Shown one piece after another: positions 1-7,001 of a DNA stretch of 9,036 nt. The position numbers and the translations under genes were made by a program. How positions within the stretch are numbered: position 1 is the first letter of the stretch; each line of letters opens with the position of its first letter. The DNA is taken from the NCBI GenBank assembly GCA_003644325.1, contig QNCA01000036.1:1-9036 (forward strand). Direction: 5' to 3'. The notes below the pieces were generated by a model that was not told the DNA's origin, did not search any database, and saw only the letters and a program-made list of their open reading frames with translations. This DNA comes from Planctomycetota bacterium. Its GTDB lineage: Bacteria > Planctomycetota > B129-G9.

Positions 1-17
1 AGGCTCGCGAGATTCCG

Positions 18-63
18 CCCGTTCCGGGTCCTCGCCCTGAGGACCCGTCAGGGTCCGAACGGG
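18..63. repeat. Nested inverted repeat downstream of the operon
   Basis: Outer arms CCCGTTC (18-24) and GAACGGG (57-63) are perfect reverse complements. Inside them GGGTCCTC (26-33) and GAGGACCC (39-46) form a second perfect stem with a 5-nt loop. It lies about 200 nt beyond the last stop codon of the minus-strand operon. There is no T tract on either side, so it is not a standard intrinsic terminator. It could be a REP-like palindrome or a stabilising 3' structure; its role is unknown. Confidence 0.55.
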
Positions 64-73
64 TAGTTAGTGA

Positions 74-111
74 CAGTCACCGAGGTTAGCAAAAGTCAGT
101 CAACTTGAGTA
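74..111 (+). repeat. 38-nt dispersed repeat, copy A
   Basis: This segment matches 7432-7469 in the same orientation at 34 of 38 positions. Both copies share CAGTCACCGAGG at the left end and GTCAACTTGAGTA at the right. The copy begins inside the small palindrome GTGAC-A-GTCAC (70-80), which is also the core motif of the long palindrome beside copy B. No open reading frame or ribosome site is associated with it. It is probably one member of an intergenic repeat family. Confidence 0.7.
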
Positions 112-122
112 TTAATGTAGCC

Positions 123-171
123 GGTAGTCGGGTAGTCGGTAGTCAGTAGTCAGTAGTCAGTAGTCAGTAGT
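123..171 (+). repeat. Heptanucleotide tandem repeat, about 7 units
   Basis: Units run GGTAGTC (123-129), one extra G, GGTAGTC twice (131-144), AGTAGTC three times (145-165), then a partial AGTAGT (166-171). Early units start with G and later units with A, as expected from local slippage after divergence. The array is intergenic and lies about 100 nt past the end of the minus-strand operon. It is likely a variable-number locus with no coding role. Confidence 0.85.
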
Positions 172-177
172 ATCAAC

Positions 178-246
178 GCTCATCAGCGTTTATCTGTGGT
201 TAAAAATCTTGACGAGTTCGTGTTCATTAGTGTTTATTCGTGGTTT
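178..246 (+). repeat. Two diverged copies of a 25-nt motif
   Basis: The segments 178-202 and 222-246 align without gaps at 19 of 25 positions, sharing the pattern TCAT-AG-GTTTAT followed by GTGGTT. Most differences are C/T transitions. They are separated by 19 nt and are not part of any gene. They look like decayed intergenic repeats; the function is unknown. Confidence 0.5.
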
Positions 247-255
247 CACTTTTCG

Positions 256-270
256 GCGGCCAGGGGCCGC
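256..270 (-). other. GC-rich hairpin at the operon's 3' end
   Basis: GCGGCC (256-261) and GGCCGC (265-270) form a perfect 6-bp stem with a 3-nt loop. On the minus strand it starts at the last base of the TAG stop of the dehydrogenase-hydratase gene. The bases that follow on that strand are A-rich, not T-rich, so it lacks the U tract of an intrinsic terminator. It may mark or protect the mRNA end. Confidence 0.4.
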
Positions 271-2321
271 TATTTCCCCTTGTATTCCGGCCTTCCGCGT
301 CCCAGCGACATCAGGCCCTCGTAGGCGTCCTCCGTGCTGAATATTTCCGCCAGGTGGTCCAGTTCCATCTGCAGGCCTTTGTTCAGGTCCGCCTTTAAGC
401 CCTCGTTGATTATCCTGCTCGCCAGTTTCAGCGCAATCGGCGCCTTCGACGAGATGCGCTTGCGGATTTTCGGGAGGATGTCTTTCGCCTGGGGATCCTC
501 GACGTTGACCTCGCCTCCGGATATCAGCGCCTCGACGTTCTTGTCGGAGAATATCTCGATGAGCGCGCGGAATCTTTCGTCCGGTCGGGGCGTGCCGTGC
601 TTCTTGCGGGGTTTCCCCGCGTTCACCGCCTCCGCGACCGCGGCGTCCACCTCGGAGGGGGCGACCGCTGCGTCCACCAGTCCCATGCCCGCCGCTTCTT
701 CCGCCGCTATTATATTTCCGGTGAAGATGAGATACCGGGCCAGTTCCGCACCGATGAGCCGGGGCGTGCGCTGCGTGCCGCCCAGGCCGGGATAGATGCC
801 TATGCCCGTCTCGGGGAATCCCATCGTCGCCCTGGTGGATGCTATGCGCAGGTCCGCCGCCAGCGCCGTCTCCAGGCCGCCGCCCAGCGTTATTCCCTCC
901 ATTCGGGCGATGGTCAGTTTGGGCGAGCGTTCGATGTGCTTCAGCAATTCATGTCCCCTCCGGGCGAACTCCGCCGTCTTGTCGAGGGTCTTGTTTTCGA
1001 TGTTCTTGGCGAGGAATCGGATATCCGCGCCCGCGGCGAACGCCTTGCCCGCTCCCTGGAACACTATGGCCTTCACTTCCGGATTGCTCTCTGCCTCGTT
1101 AAATCGTTTTTCCAACTGTGCCATTACGATTTCGTTCAACGCGTTCAACGCCTCGGGGCGGTTCAGCGTGATTGTGGCCACGCCGTCCTTTACGTGCAGG
1201 TCCACGAAACTAAACTCCCACGCGTGGCCCGATTCTCTTTGACTGCGGAGGATATCCGGCACGTTGAAGTCTTCATATTTCCCCGCGACGGCTTCCACCA
1301 TCGAGCAACTTCTGTCGATACCGACGTGGTTCATAAGTTCAAACGGCCCCAGCGCCCAGCGCAGGCCTATCTTCGCGCCGCGGTCGGTGTCCTCCATGGA
1401 GGCGATGCCGTCCTGCACTATTTGCGCCGCCAAGCCGAATGCAACTCCGTACAGTCTCTCTCGCACTACCTTAAATCTGTTCCTGTCCACTTCGCCCGTG
1501 AGGTCCCACTGTTGCCCGCTCTTGAACTGTTCCGTCAGCCTGGCCGCCGGGCCGTAGAAGGACGACAGTTGCCCGCCCAGCGAGACCGTGGAGTGGTAGG
1601 CTATGGGCACGCCGGTGAGGTTCATCAGTTCGAACGGCCCCATGTCGATGCGGAACGCCTCCTTCGCGGCGGCGTCGATTGTGGGGATGTTCGCCGCGCC
1701 TTCCTCGAGGAGCCTTACGGCCTCGTTGAGCCACGGCACGAAGAAGCGGTTTACCGCGAAGCCCGGCGCGTCTTTCACGAGAATTGCCGTTTTGCCCATC
1801 AACTTCGACGCCAGCATCAGGTAGTCCGTCGTTTCGCGCGATGTGTCCTCGCCGGGAATTACCTCGACCAGGCGGTTCTTGGCGGGGTGGTAGAAGAAGT
1901 GCAGCCCTGCGAAATCGCTCTTGCGCCCGATGTGCCCGCCCAGTTTCGTAACGGCGAACGAAGATGTGTTCGTCGCCAGAACGGTCTTTGAATCGCAGAG
2001 TTTGTCCAGTTGCGTGAACAGTTCTCTCTTGACCTTTTCATCCTCAAAGACGGCCTCGATAATGAGGTCGCAGTCTTTTAGGGCGGCCATATCGGTGGTG
2101 CCTGAAATCCGCGACAGCGTTTGTTTGACCTGCTCCGGTCCGAATATCTTTCGCTTGACGCCATCGTTGAGCGTGGCGCGGATGTTATCGAGTCCGCGCC
2201 TGACGAATTCGTCCTTGATGTCAACCAGCACTACGTTGATGCCTTCCTGCGCCGCCTTTTGCGCGATGCCGGAGCCCATGTTGCCGGCTCCGACCACTCC
2301 CAGTTTTTCAAGATTCGCCAT
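270..2321 (-). CDS. 3-hydroxyacyl-CoA dehydrogenase / enoyl-CoA hydratase fusion
   Basis: A 683-residue cytoplasmic protein joining two beta-oxidation activities: hydration of a 2-enoyl-CoA and NAD-dependent oxidation of the (S)-3-hydroxyacyl-CoA. The N-terminal Rossmann fold has GAGNMGSGIA (11-20), the catalytic His region GLHFF (His141) with VEVI (Glu153), and DAPGFAVNRF (184-193). Two dehydrogenase C-terminal domains follow, each carrying GPFELMN (228-234 and 325-331), a visible internal duplication. From about 370 a crotonase domain shows the oxyanion loop AFAAGAD (427-433), GGGLE (Glu484) and FPETGIG (Glu504); both catalytic glutamates of true hydratases are kept. Dehydrogenase-first order is the reverse of E. 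coli FadB/FadJ and matches the archaeal type of bifunctional crotonyl-CoA hydratase/dehydrogenase. The start is supported by GGGGAG about 10 nt upstream. It is the last gene of the operon, 33 nt after the synthetase gene. Chain-length preference cannot be read from the sequence. Confidence 0.93.
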   Translation of the reverse strand: MANLEKLGVVGAGNMGSGIAQKAAQEGINVVLVDIKDEFVRRGLDNIRATLNDGVKRKIFGPEQVKQTLSRISGTTDMAALKDCDLIIEAVFEDEKVKRELFTQLDKLCDSKTVLATNTSSFAVTKLGGHIGRKSDFAGLHFFYHPAKNRLVEVIPGEDTSRETTDYLMLASKLMGKTAILVKDAPGFAVNRFFVPWLNEAVRLLEEGAANIPTIDAAAKEAFRIDMGPFELMNLTGVPIAYHSTVSLGGQLSSFYGPAARLTEQFKSGQQWDLTGEVDRNRFKVVRERLYGVAFGLAAQIVQDGIASMEDTDRGAKIGLRWALGPFELMNHVGIDRSCSMVEAVAGKYEDFNVPDILRSQRESGHAWEFSFVDLHVKDGVATITLNRPEALNALNEIVMAQLEKRFNEAESNPEVKAIVFQGAGKAFAAGADIRFLAKNIENKTLDKTAEFARRGHELLKHIERSPKLTIARMEGITLGGGLETALAADLRIASTRATMGFPETGIGIYPGLGGTQRTPRLIGAELARYLIFTGNIIAAEEAAGMGLVDAAVAPSEVDAAVAEAVNAGKPRKKHGTPRPDERFRALIEIFSDKNVEALISGGEVNVEDPQAKDILPKIRKRISSKAPIALKLASRIINEGLKADLNKGLQMELDHLAEIFSTEDAYEGLMSLGRGRPEYKGK

Positions 2322-2354
2322 CCCTCGGAATCTCCCCGTTGGAAAGTTACGTTA

Positions 2355-4547
2355 CTACAAACTCGACCGCTGTGCCGCGCCGTTTTCAACCCCGTTGAGC
2401 AGTTCCACGAACGCCGCGAGCGCCCTTACCGCCCGCTCCGGCGTGTCATAGTGCGGCACCCGTGCCGCCTCGAGCCTGTTGAACATTGCGAGTCTCTTCT
2501 CCGTCGGCGTTATCGTTACCGCCATCGGCTTGTCGTAACGGTTGTACAGTCTGATTATCTCGTCAACGATGGCGTCTTCCCGCATGGGTCGCGGCTGAAT
2601 GCCCGGTATCAGTATAAGCGCATCGACGTTCTCGTCGTCAAGTATGTGCGCGGCCGCCTTTGCGAACCCCTCGTCCGATATGCCTGCCGTCAGGTCGGTT
2701 GGGTTGCTGACGATGACCAACCCTCCGGTCTCCGCTTTTATCGCCTCGATGGTTGCTTTGCAGTATTTCGCCATTTTCAGGCAGGTTCCCTCGGTTGCGT
2801 CCGCCGCCAGTACGGCCAGGCCGCCGGCGTTTGAGATGACGCCCAGTCTGTGTCCCTTCGGCCTCCGACCGTGCAGAAAGGAGAATGCCTTCGCATAGTC
2901 TGCGAAGTCCTCCAGGGTTTCCGCTTCCACCAGTCCCGTCGATTTGAATACGGCTTTTGCGATGTCGTAGTCGCCCGCGATCGCGCCGGTGTGGCTGACG
3001 GTCGCGGCGCTCCCGGCGCGCGATTTGCCCCCCTTCGTAATGATTACGGGCTTGTGCATCGCTTTCGCCGCGGAGATGAACTTCGCGCCGTCGGTCAGGC
3101 CCTCGATGTATATCCCTATGACATCCGTGCCGCTGTCCCTGTCGAAGTAGGCCATCAGGTCCGCCACGTCCACATCAATCATGTTGCCGTACGAAACTAT
3201 TCCGCGTATGCCGACGTTGCGCGTGAGCTCGACCATCTGTACGCATACCGCGCCTGACTGGCTGAGTACCGTGAAATTGTTTACGTCGCAATGGGGTATC
3301 TCCGTCTTTTCGGGCGAGAGGAAAAAGGTTGAAAACTTCGTCGGCTCGAAATAGACCCCCATGCAGTTCGGCCCGATGATTCTCATGCCCGTCTTCCGGG
3401 CAGAGGCGGCCATCTGTGCCTCTATCTTCTTGCCTTCCGTGCCTGTCTCGCCGAATCCTCCTGAGATGACGATAGCCACCTTGACCCCGGCCTCTGCGCA
3501 CTCCGTCACGACAGGGAGGGTAAACTTCGCGGGTATCGCCAGCACCGCCAGGTCTATAGGCCCGGGGATTTCGGAGATAGACTTGTATGCCTTCAGCCCC
3601 ATCAATTCTTTGCGCTTCGGGTTGACGGGGAAGACCTTTGCCGCACCGCTTTCTATCAGTAGTTTCAGGATGCTGCCGCCCATCTTTTCCGTTGTGTCCG
3701 AGGCTCCGATGAGCGCGATGGTTTTCGGGTGAAACAGTTGATCCAGGTTTTTTTCGTTGGGCGCGGACGATTTACCCGCGATGTCCGGTTCTTCCGGCCT
3801 CGTTTTGCGGAAGCGAAGGATGCTGTCGATTGGCAGTACACGCCCGTCCTTTGTTATTGCCAGGGGGTTGATCTCCAGTTCCACTACCTCAAAACCGCGA
3901 CAAAATGGGGCGGGCGCCTTTTGTCGTGACTTTTGTGCGGGTCGTGCCAACAGGGAGATCGTTGTGACGAAGTCCGCTATCTGTCCGATGTCCGCCTTTT
4001 TTGTCCCGCGGTAGCCTTTCAGGAGCGGATACGTCTTCAGGGATTTGACCATCGCCTCCACGTTTGCCTTTTCCACCGGTGCGGGCCGCATCGCGATGTC
4101 CTTGAAAATTTCCGTCAGCGTGCCGCCCTTGCCCACCGACAGCATATACCCGAACGTCGGGTCGTCGATAAGGCTCACCAGCAATTCTTGTTCGCACTGG
4201 ACATATTCCATCAGCAGCGCGCCTTCAAGCCGCGCATCCGGCATTGCCTCTCTCGCGCGGGTGGTTATGGCGTCGAAGGCCCCCGCTATCGCGTCGGCGT
4301 TGTTATCGACGACGGCAACGCCGCCTATCTCGGTCTTGTGATGGATGTCCGGCGAGGCGACCTTCAGGACCACGCGTTCAGGGTATTCCTTTTTTATCTC
4401 GTGGAGCCTGCCGCGCAGCCACGCACCGTCCGGGATAAGTTCGTGACGGGGCACGTCCAGTCCCAGCGCGGCGAACATCGCGTAGGATTCTCTCTCCGTT
4501 AGGAAGTCCCGTCCTTCATCAAAGGCCTTTTGAAACAGGTCCTTCAT
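2355..4547 (-). CDS. ADP-forming acyl-CoA (acetate-CoA) synthetase, fused beta-alpha
   Basis: A 730-residue cytoplasmic enzyme of the NDP-forming acyl-CoA synthetase superfamily. It converts acyl-CoA, ADP and phosphate to acid, CoA and ATP, or the reverse. Residues 1-248 are the ATP-grasp (beta) part, with SPDIHHKTEIGGV (65-77); its His70 aligns with the beta phosphohistidine of characterised ADP-forming synthetases. A CoA-binding Rossmann domain begins near 268 (LIGAS, 279-283) and includes IGPNCMG (391-397). The ligase domain carries SHTGAIAGD (518-526) with His519 as the predicted main phosphohistidine. A last flavodoxin-like domain includes SNAGG (572-576) and NPTDLTAG (615-622). Beta-before-alpha order is a permutation; alpha-first fusions and split subunits are more familiar. 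Residues 203-218 look like an insertion made by a palindromic DNA element. The start has GAGGAGA upstream. The 59-nt gap after iorB contains a small inverted repeat (4573-4578 with 4601-4606). The neighbouring iorAB suggests aryl-acyl-CoA as a substrate (inference). Confidence 0.92.
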   Translation of the reverse strand: MKDLFQKAFDEGRDFLTERESYAMFAALGLDVPRHELIPDGAWLRGRLHEIKKEYPERVVLKVASPDIHHKTEIGGVAVVDNNADAIAGAFDAITTRAREAMPDARLEGALLMEYVQCEQELLVSLIDDPTFGYMLSVGKGGTLTEIFKDIAMRPAPVEKANVEAMVKSLKTYPLLKGYRGTKKADIGQIADFVTTISLLARPAQKSRQKAPAPFCRGFEVVELEINPLAITKDGRVLPIDSILRFRKTRPEEPDIAGKSSAPNEKNLDQLFHPKTIALIGASDTTEKMGGSILKLLIESGAAKVFPVNPKRKELMGLKAYKSISEIPGPIDLAVLAIPAKFTLPVVTECAEAGVKVAIVISGGFGETGTEGKKIEAQMAASARKTGMRIIGPNCMGVYFEPTKFSTFFLSPEKTEIPHCDVNNFTVLSQSGAVCVQMVELTRNVGIRGIVSYGNMIDVDVADLMAYFDRDSGTDVIGIYIEGLTDGAKFISAAKAMHKPVIITKGGKSRAGSAATVSHTGAIAGDYDIAKAVFKSTGLVEAETLEDFADYAKAFSFLHGRRPKGHRLGVISNAGGLAVLAADATEGTCLKMAKYCKATIEAIKAETGGLVIVSNPTDLTAGISDEGFAKAAAHILDDENVDALILIPGIQPRPMREDAIVDEIIRLYNRYDKPMAVTITPTEKRLAMFNRLEAARVPHYDTPERAVRALAAFVELLNGVENGAAQRSSL
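3896..3928. repeat. Palindrome inside the synthetase reading frame
   Basis: CGACAAAA (3898-3905) and TTTTGTCG (3919-3926) are perfect inverted repeats. One G-T and one C-G pair extend the stem outward, and the 13-nt GC-rich loop can itself fold. The element sits exactly where the protein has extra basic and proline-rich residues (203-218, PAQKSRQKAPAPFCRG) between the ATP-grasp helix ending SLLAR and the strand FEVVELEINPL. Family members normally join these with only a few residues. The insert keeps the frame open. It resembles in-gene palindromic elements such as those of Rickettsia in behaviour, not in sequence. Confidence 0.6.
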
Positions 4548-4606
4548 TGGAGCGTTCTCCTCAGAGGAAGTCGCAGGGAGTCCCGATAAATCGAGCCTTC
4601 CCCTGC

Positions 4607-5092
4607 TTACTCCTTGTTGATTGCTTCCTGTTCTTTTCCGATGTTGAAGGCCTCTATGTTGAGGGCGACGAATTTTTCCTTGACGCGTTCCCGGATTGAT
4701 TCAAGCCATATATCCTCGGCGATGTCCAGGTGTTTCGCCAGGAGGCCGAGCATGGCGACACTGAGCGTGCGCGGGTTTTTCAGGCGGCCCGGCAGGGCGT
4801 CGGGCGCCTTGATTATCACGCCGTCGGGTTTGAGGTAGTGTTTCACCCGCTCGATTTCGTCGTTTGACAGCGCCAGGATCACGTCGGCGTAACCTTCCTC
4901 GACGAGTGGCGAGTACACTTTCGGGCCGTAGATGACATGCGTTGTCACGCTGCCGCCCCGCTGGGCCATGCCGTGTAACTCGCTTTTCTTTACGTCATGG
5001 CCGGTCTTCAGCGCGGCGTGAGCCAAGATGTTTGAACAGAGGATGACGCCCTGGCCTCCTACGCCGACAATCAGTATTTTTGTGGTTTTCAT
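4607..5092 (-). CDS. iorB: Indolepyruvate:ferredoxin oxidoreductase, beta subunit
   Basis: A 161-residue cytoplasmic protein of the pyruvate/ketoisovalerate oxidoreductase gamma-domain family. It partners IorA in oxidising aryl-2-oxoacids (indolepyruvate, phenylpyruvate, hydroxyphenylpyruvate) to acyl-CoA with ferredoxin as acceptor. The N-terminal glycine-rich motif VGVGGQGV (9-16) and the signature ELHGMAQRGGSV (38-49) are both present. It is somewhat shorter than many IorB proteins of about 190-200 residues, mainly at the C-terminus, but no core motif is missing. The ATG has AGGAG at normal spacing within the 24-nt gap after iorA, so translation follows closely on iorA. The IorB family assignment rests on the adjacent IorA as much as on this domain, which is shared with other 2-oxoacid oxidoreductases. 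Confidence 0.92.
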   Translation of the reverse strand: MKTTKILIVGVGGQGVILCSNILAHAALKTGHDVKKSELHGMAQRGGSVTTHVIYGPKVYSPLVEEGYADVILALSNDEIERVKHYLKPDGVIIKAPDALPGRLKNPRTLSVAMLGLLAKHLDIAEDIWLESIRERVKEKFVALNIEAFNIGKEQEAINKE

Positions 5093-5116
5093 TTCTGCTC
5101 CTGTGCGGGCATGTTT

Positions 5117-6880
5117 TCACCTGGTGGTATCGGTTGCCGTTTCCCGGGGAACTATGGCGTCGAACTTGCAAACCTGTCCGCACAGGCCGCAGCCGGTGCA
5201 GAGCAGGGAATTTATCTCCGGCGCCGCCTTTTCCGCCCCGGTTGAATGGTCGACTATGGCAGGGCAGCCGAGTGTCAGGCATGCCTTGCAGGCGCTGCAT
5301 TTCTCTTCGTCAATCCGGTAGGGCGGATTCCATGCGCTTTTGTCAATCAACATGCAGGGGCGATTGGTAATCAATACGGAGACTCCGTCTTCCCGCGTCG
5401 CGGTCTCGATCGCAGCCCGGGATGCGGTCAGGTCGTAGGGGTCGATGACCCTGACCGAGGTTGCGCCGCATGCCCGGCAGATGTTGACGAGGTCCAGTCG
5501 GAATGTTTCCTCGCCTTTGATCGTACGGCCGGTGGCGGGGTGCGGCTGGCCGCCGGTCATCGCGGTGGTGCGGTTGTCGAGGATGATAAGCGTCAGGTTG
5601 GCCTTGTTATAAACCGCGTTGATGAGTCCCGTGATGCCGGAGTGTATGAAGGTGGAGTCGCCTATGACCGCCACCATGGCCTTTTGTCGCTCCGGCGGAA
5701 CGACGTGCGAGGCGCCGACGGCGTGGCTGATGGATGCGCCCATGTCAACGCACGTGTCAATGGAGTTCAACGGCGGAGCGACGCCGAGGGTATAACAGCC
5801 GATGTCGCCCATGACCAGGAGTTTCAGCCGGTTCAGCGCATGGAAGATGCCCCTGTGCGGGCAGCCCGGGCACATCACGGGCGGGTGTGCCTTCGCGGCG
5901 GGTGATGCGCCGGGGATGGATGCGCCGAGGATAAACGAGCGTATCTTTGCCGGGCCGATCTCCCCGCAGCGAAATTCATCCGGCTTGCCTTCGACCTCGA
6001 TGCCGAGCGAACGGACGTGTTTCTCGATTATCGGGTCGAGTTCTTCGATGACGTAAAGTTTGCCCACCCGGGCGGCGAAATCGCGGATAAGCCGCCTGGG
6101 CAGGGGGTTGACGAGGCCTATCTTCAGGATGCTGGCCTCGGGCAATACCTCGCGGACGTACTGGTAAGCGATGCCGCTGGTGATGATACCGATGTCGGTT
6201 TTGCGTTCCTCAACGACGTTTTCCTTGCATGTCTCGGCATATTCGGCAAGTTGCCGCATACGCTCTTCCACGAGCACGTGCCTGGCTCGCGCATGGGCGG
6301 GGACCATGACGAATTTCGCCTGGTCGCGCTCGAAGGCATAGTCGCGGTCGAGTTCCACGCGCTCGCCTATCTCCACCAGGCACTCCGAGTGCGCGATGCG
6401 CGTGGTTGTTCTCAGGAGTACGGGCGCATCGTATTCTTCGCTGAGTTCAAAGGCGCGCATGGTAAAGTCCTTGGCCTCCTGGCTGTCGCTTGGTTCGAGC
6501 ATGGGGATCTTTGCGGCGATGGCGTAGTGGCGATTGTCCTGTTCATTCTGGGATGAGTGCATGCCGGGGTCGTCAGCGGTGATGATGACGATGCCGCCGC
6601 GTGTGCCGGTGTAGGAAAGCGTGAACAGCGGGTCGGCGGCGACATTGACGCCGACGTGCTTCATCGCCGCCAGTGAGCGCGCATTGGAGAATGCGGCGCC
6701 GGTTGCGGCCTCCAGGGCGACCTTTTCGTTGGGGGACCACTCGGAGTAAATTTCGTCGTAGGCGGCGAGGGTTTCGAGTATTTCGGTGCTCGGGGTGCCG
6801 GGGTAGGCTGAGGCGAATTTGCAACCTGCCTCGTAGGCGCCGCGGGCGATGGCCTGGTTGCCGGATAGGAGTTTTTTCAT
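5117..6880 (-). CDS. iorA: Indolepyruvate:ferredoxin oxidoreductase, alpha subunit
   Basis: A 587-residue thiamine diphosphate enzyme that, with IorB, decarboxylates aryl-2-oxoacids from transaminated aromatic amino acids to aryl-acetyl-CoA while reducing ferredoxin. The N-terminal pyrimidine-binding domain has YPGTPSTE (26-33) and HSSQNEQDNRHYA (108-120). The middle has CPGCPHR (337-343) and GDIGCYTLG (358-366). The diphosphate-binding site runs from GDS (408-410) to LDNRTTAMTGGQPHP (434-448). The C-terminus is a two-cluster ferredoxin domain. Cys528, 531, 534 and 539 fit the IorA-type C-x2-C-x2-C-x4-CP motif, and Cys561, 564, 567 and 571 form the second set, with Lys replacing the usual Pro after the last Cys. 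Length and domain order are normal for IorA. The start has GAGG 5 nt upstream of ATG. It is the first gene of the operon and is preceded by a hairpin-rich leader. The exact 2-oxoacid preferred is not visible. Confidence 0.95.
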   Translation of the reverse strand: MKKLLSGNQAIARGAYEAGCKFASAYPGTPSTEILETLAAYDEIYSEWSPNEKVALEAATGAAFSNARSLAAMKHVGVNVAADPLFTLSYTGTRGGIVIITADDPGMHSSQNEQDNRHYAIAAKIPMLEPSDSQEAKDFTMRAFELSEEYDAPVLLRTTTRIAHSECLVEIGERVELDRDYAFERDQAKFVMVPAHARARHVLVEERMRQLAEYAETCKENVVEERKTDIGIITSGIAYQYVREVLPEASILKIGLVNPLPRRLIRDFAARVGKLYVIEELDPIIEKHVRSLGIEVEGKPDEFRCGEIGPAKIRSFILGASIPGASPAAKAHPPVMCPGCPHRGIFHALNRLKLLVMGDIGCYTLGVAPPLNSIDTCVDMGASISHAVGASHVVPPERQKAMVAVIGDSTFIHSGITGLINAVYNKANLTLIILDNRTTAMTGGQPHPATGRTIKGEETFRLDLVNICRACGATSVRVIDPYDLTASRAAIETATREDGVSVLITNRPCMLIDKSAWNPPYRIDEEKCSACKACLTLGCPAIVDHSTGAEKAAPEINSLLCTGCGLCGQVCKFDAIVPRETATDTTR

Positions 6881-6920
6881 TTGAACCTCAATGAATCCAA
6901 CACAAATATTACAACGGGTA

Positions 6921-6939
6921 CGGAGGCGGTTAACCTCCG
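6921..6939 (-). promoter_or_regulatory. Inverted repeat in the iorA leader
   Basis: CGGAGG (6921-6926) and CCTCCG (6934-6939) are perfect inverted repeats with a 7-nt spacer. The dyad GGTTAACC (6928-6935) overlaps the centre. It lies 41-59 nt upstream of the iorA start codon. As DNA it could be an operator; as RNA it would be a hairpin in the 5' leader. A second small stem, TGGAC-TTTT-GTCCA on the minus strand, is at 6954-6967. No protein or ligand can be named. Confidence 0.45.
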
Positions 6940-6979
6940 CGCTTTGACCTTGTTGGACAAAAGTCCATTGTCACGGAAG

Positions 6980-7001
6980 AAAAAAAGGTGCCAAGGGCAC
7001 C
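6980..7001 (-). terminator. Intrinsic terminator or attenuator before iorA
   Basis: Read on the minus strand, GGTGCC and GGCACC form a perfect 6-bp stem with loop CTT, followed at once by seven T. This is the textbook form of an intrinsic terminator. No minus-strand gene lies upstream of it, and iorA begins 99 nt downstream, so it either attenuates the iorA operon or ends a short minus-strand RNA. The plus strand has no T run after the stem, so it is one-directional. Confidence 0.7.

Noticed and set aside
123..171. Tandem repeats considered as a CRISPR array
   Set aside because: The unit is only 7 nt and there are no unique spacers, so it is a simple tandem array.
597..1991. Long plus-strand open frame of 464 codons opposite the dehydrogenase-hydratase gene
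   Set aside because: It lies wholly antisense to a gene with clear catalytic motifs, is rich in Arg and Val as expected of a GC-rich shadow frame, and shows no domain.
6930..6968. Possible 12-codon leader peptide (MDFCPTRSKRGG) before iorA
   Set aside because: There is no ribosome site before its ATG, no Trp or Tyr codons and only one Phe, so classic amino acid attenuation is not supported.
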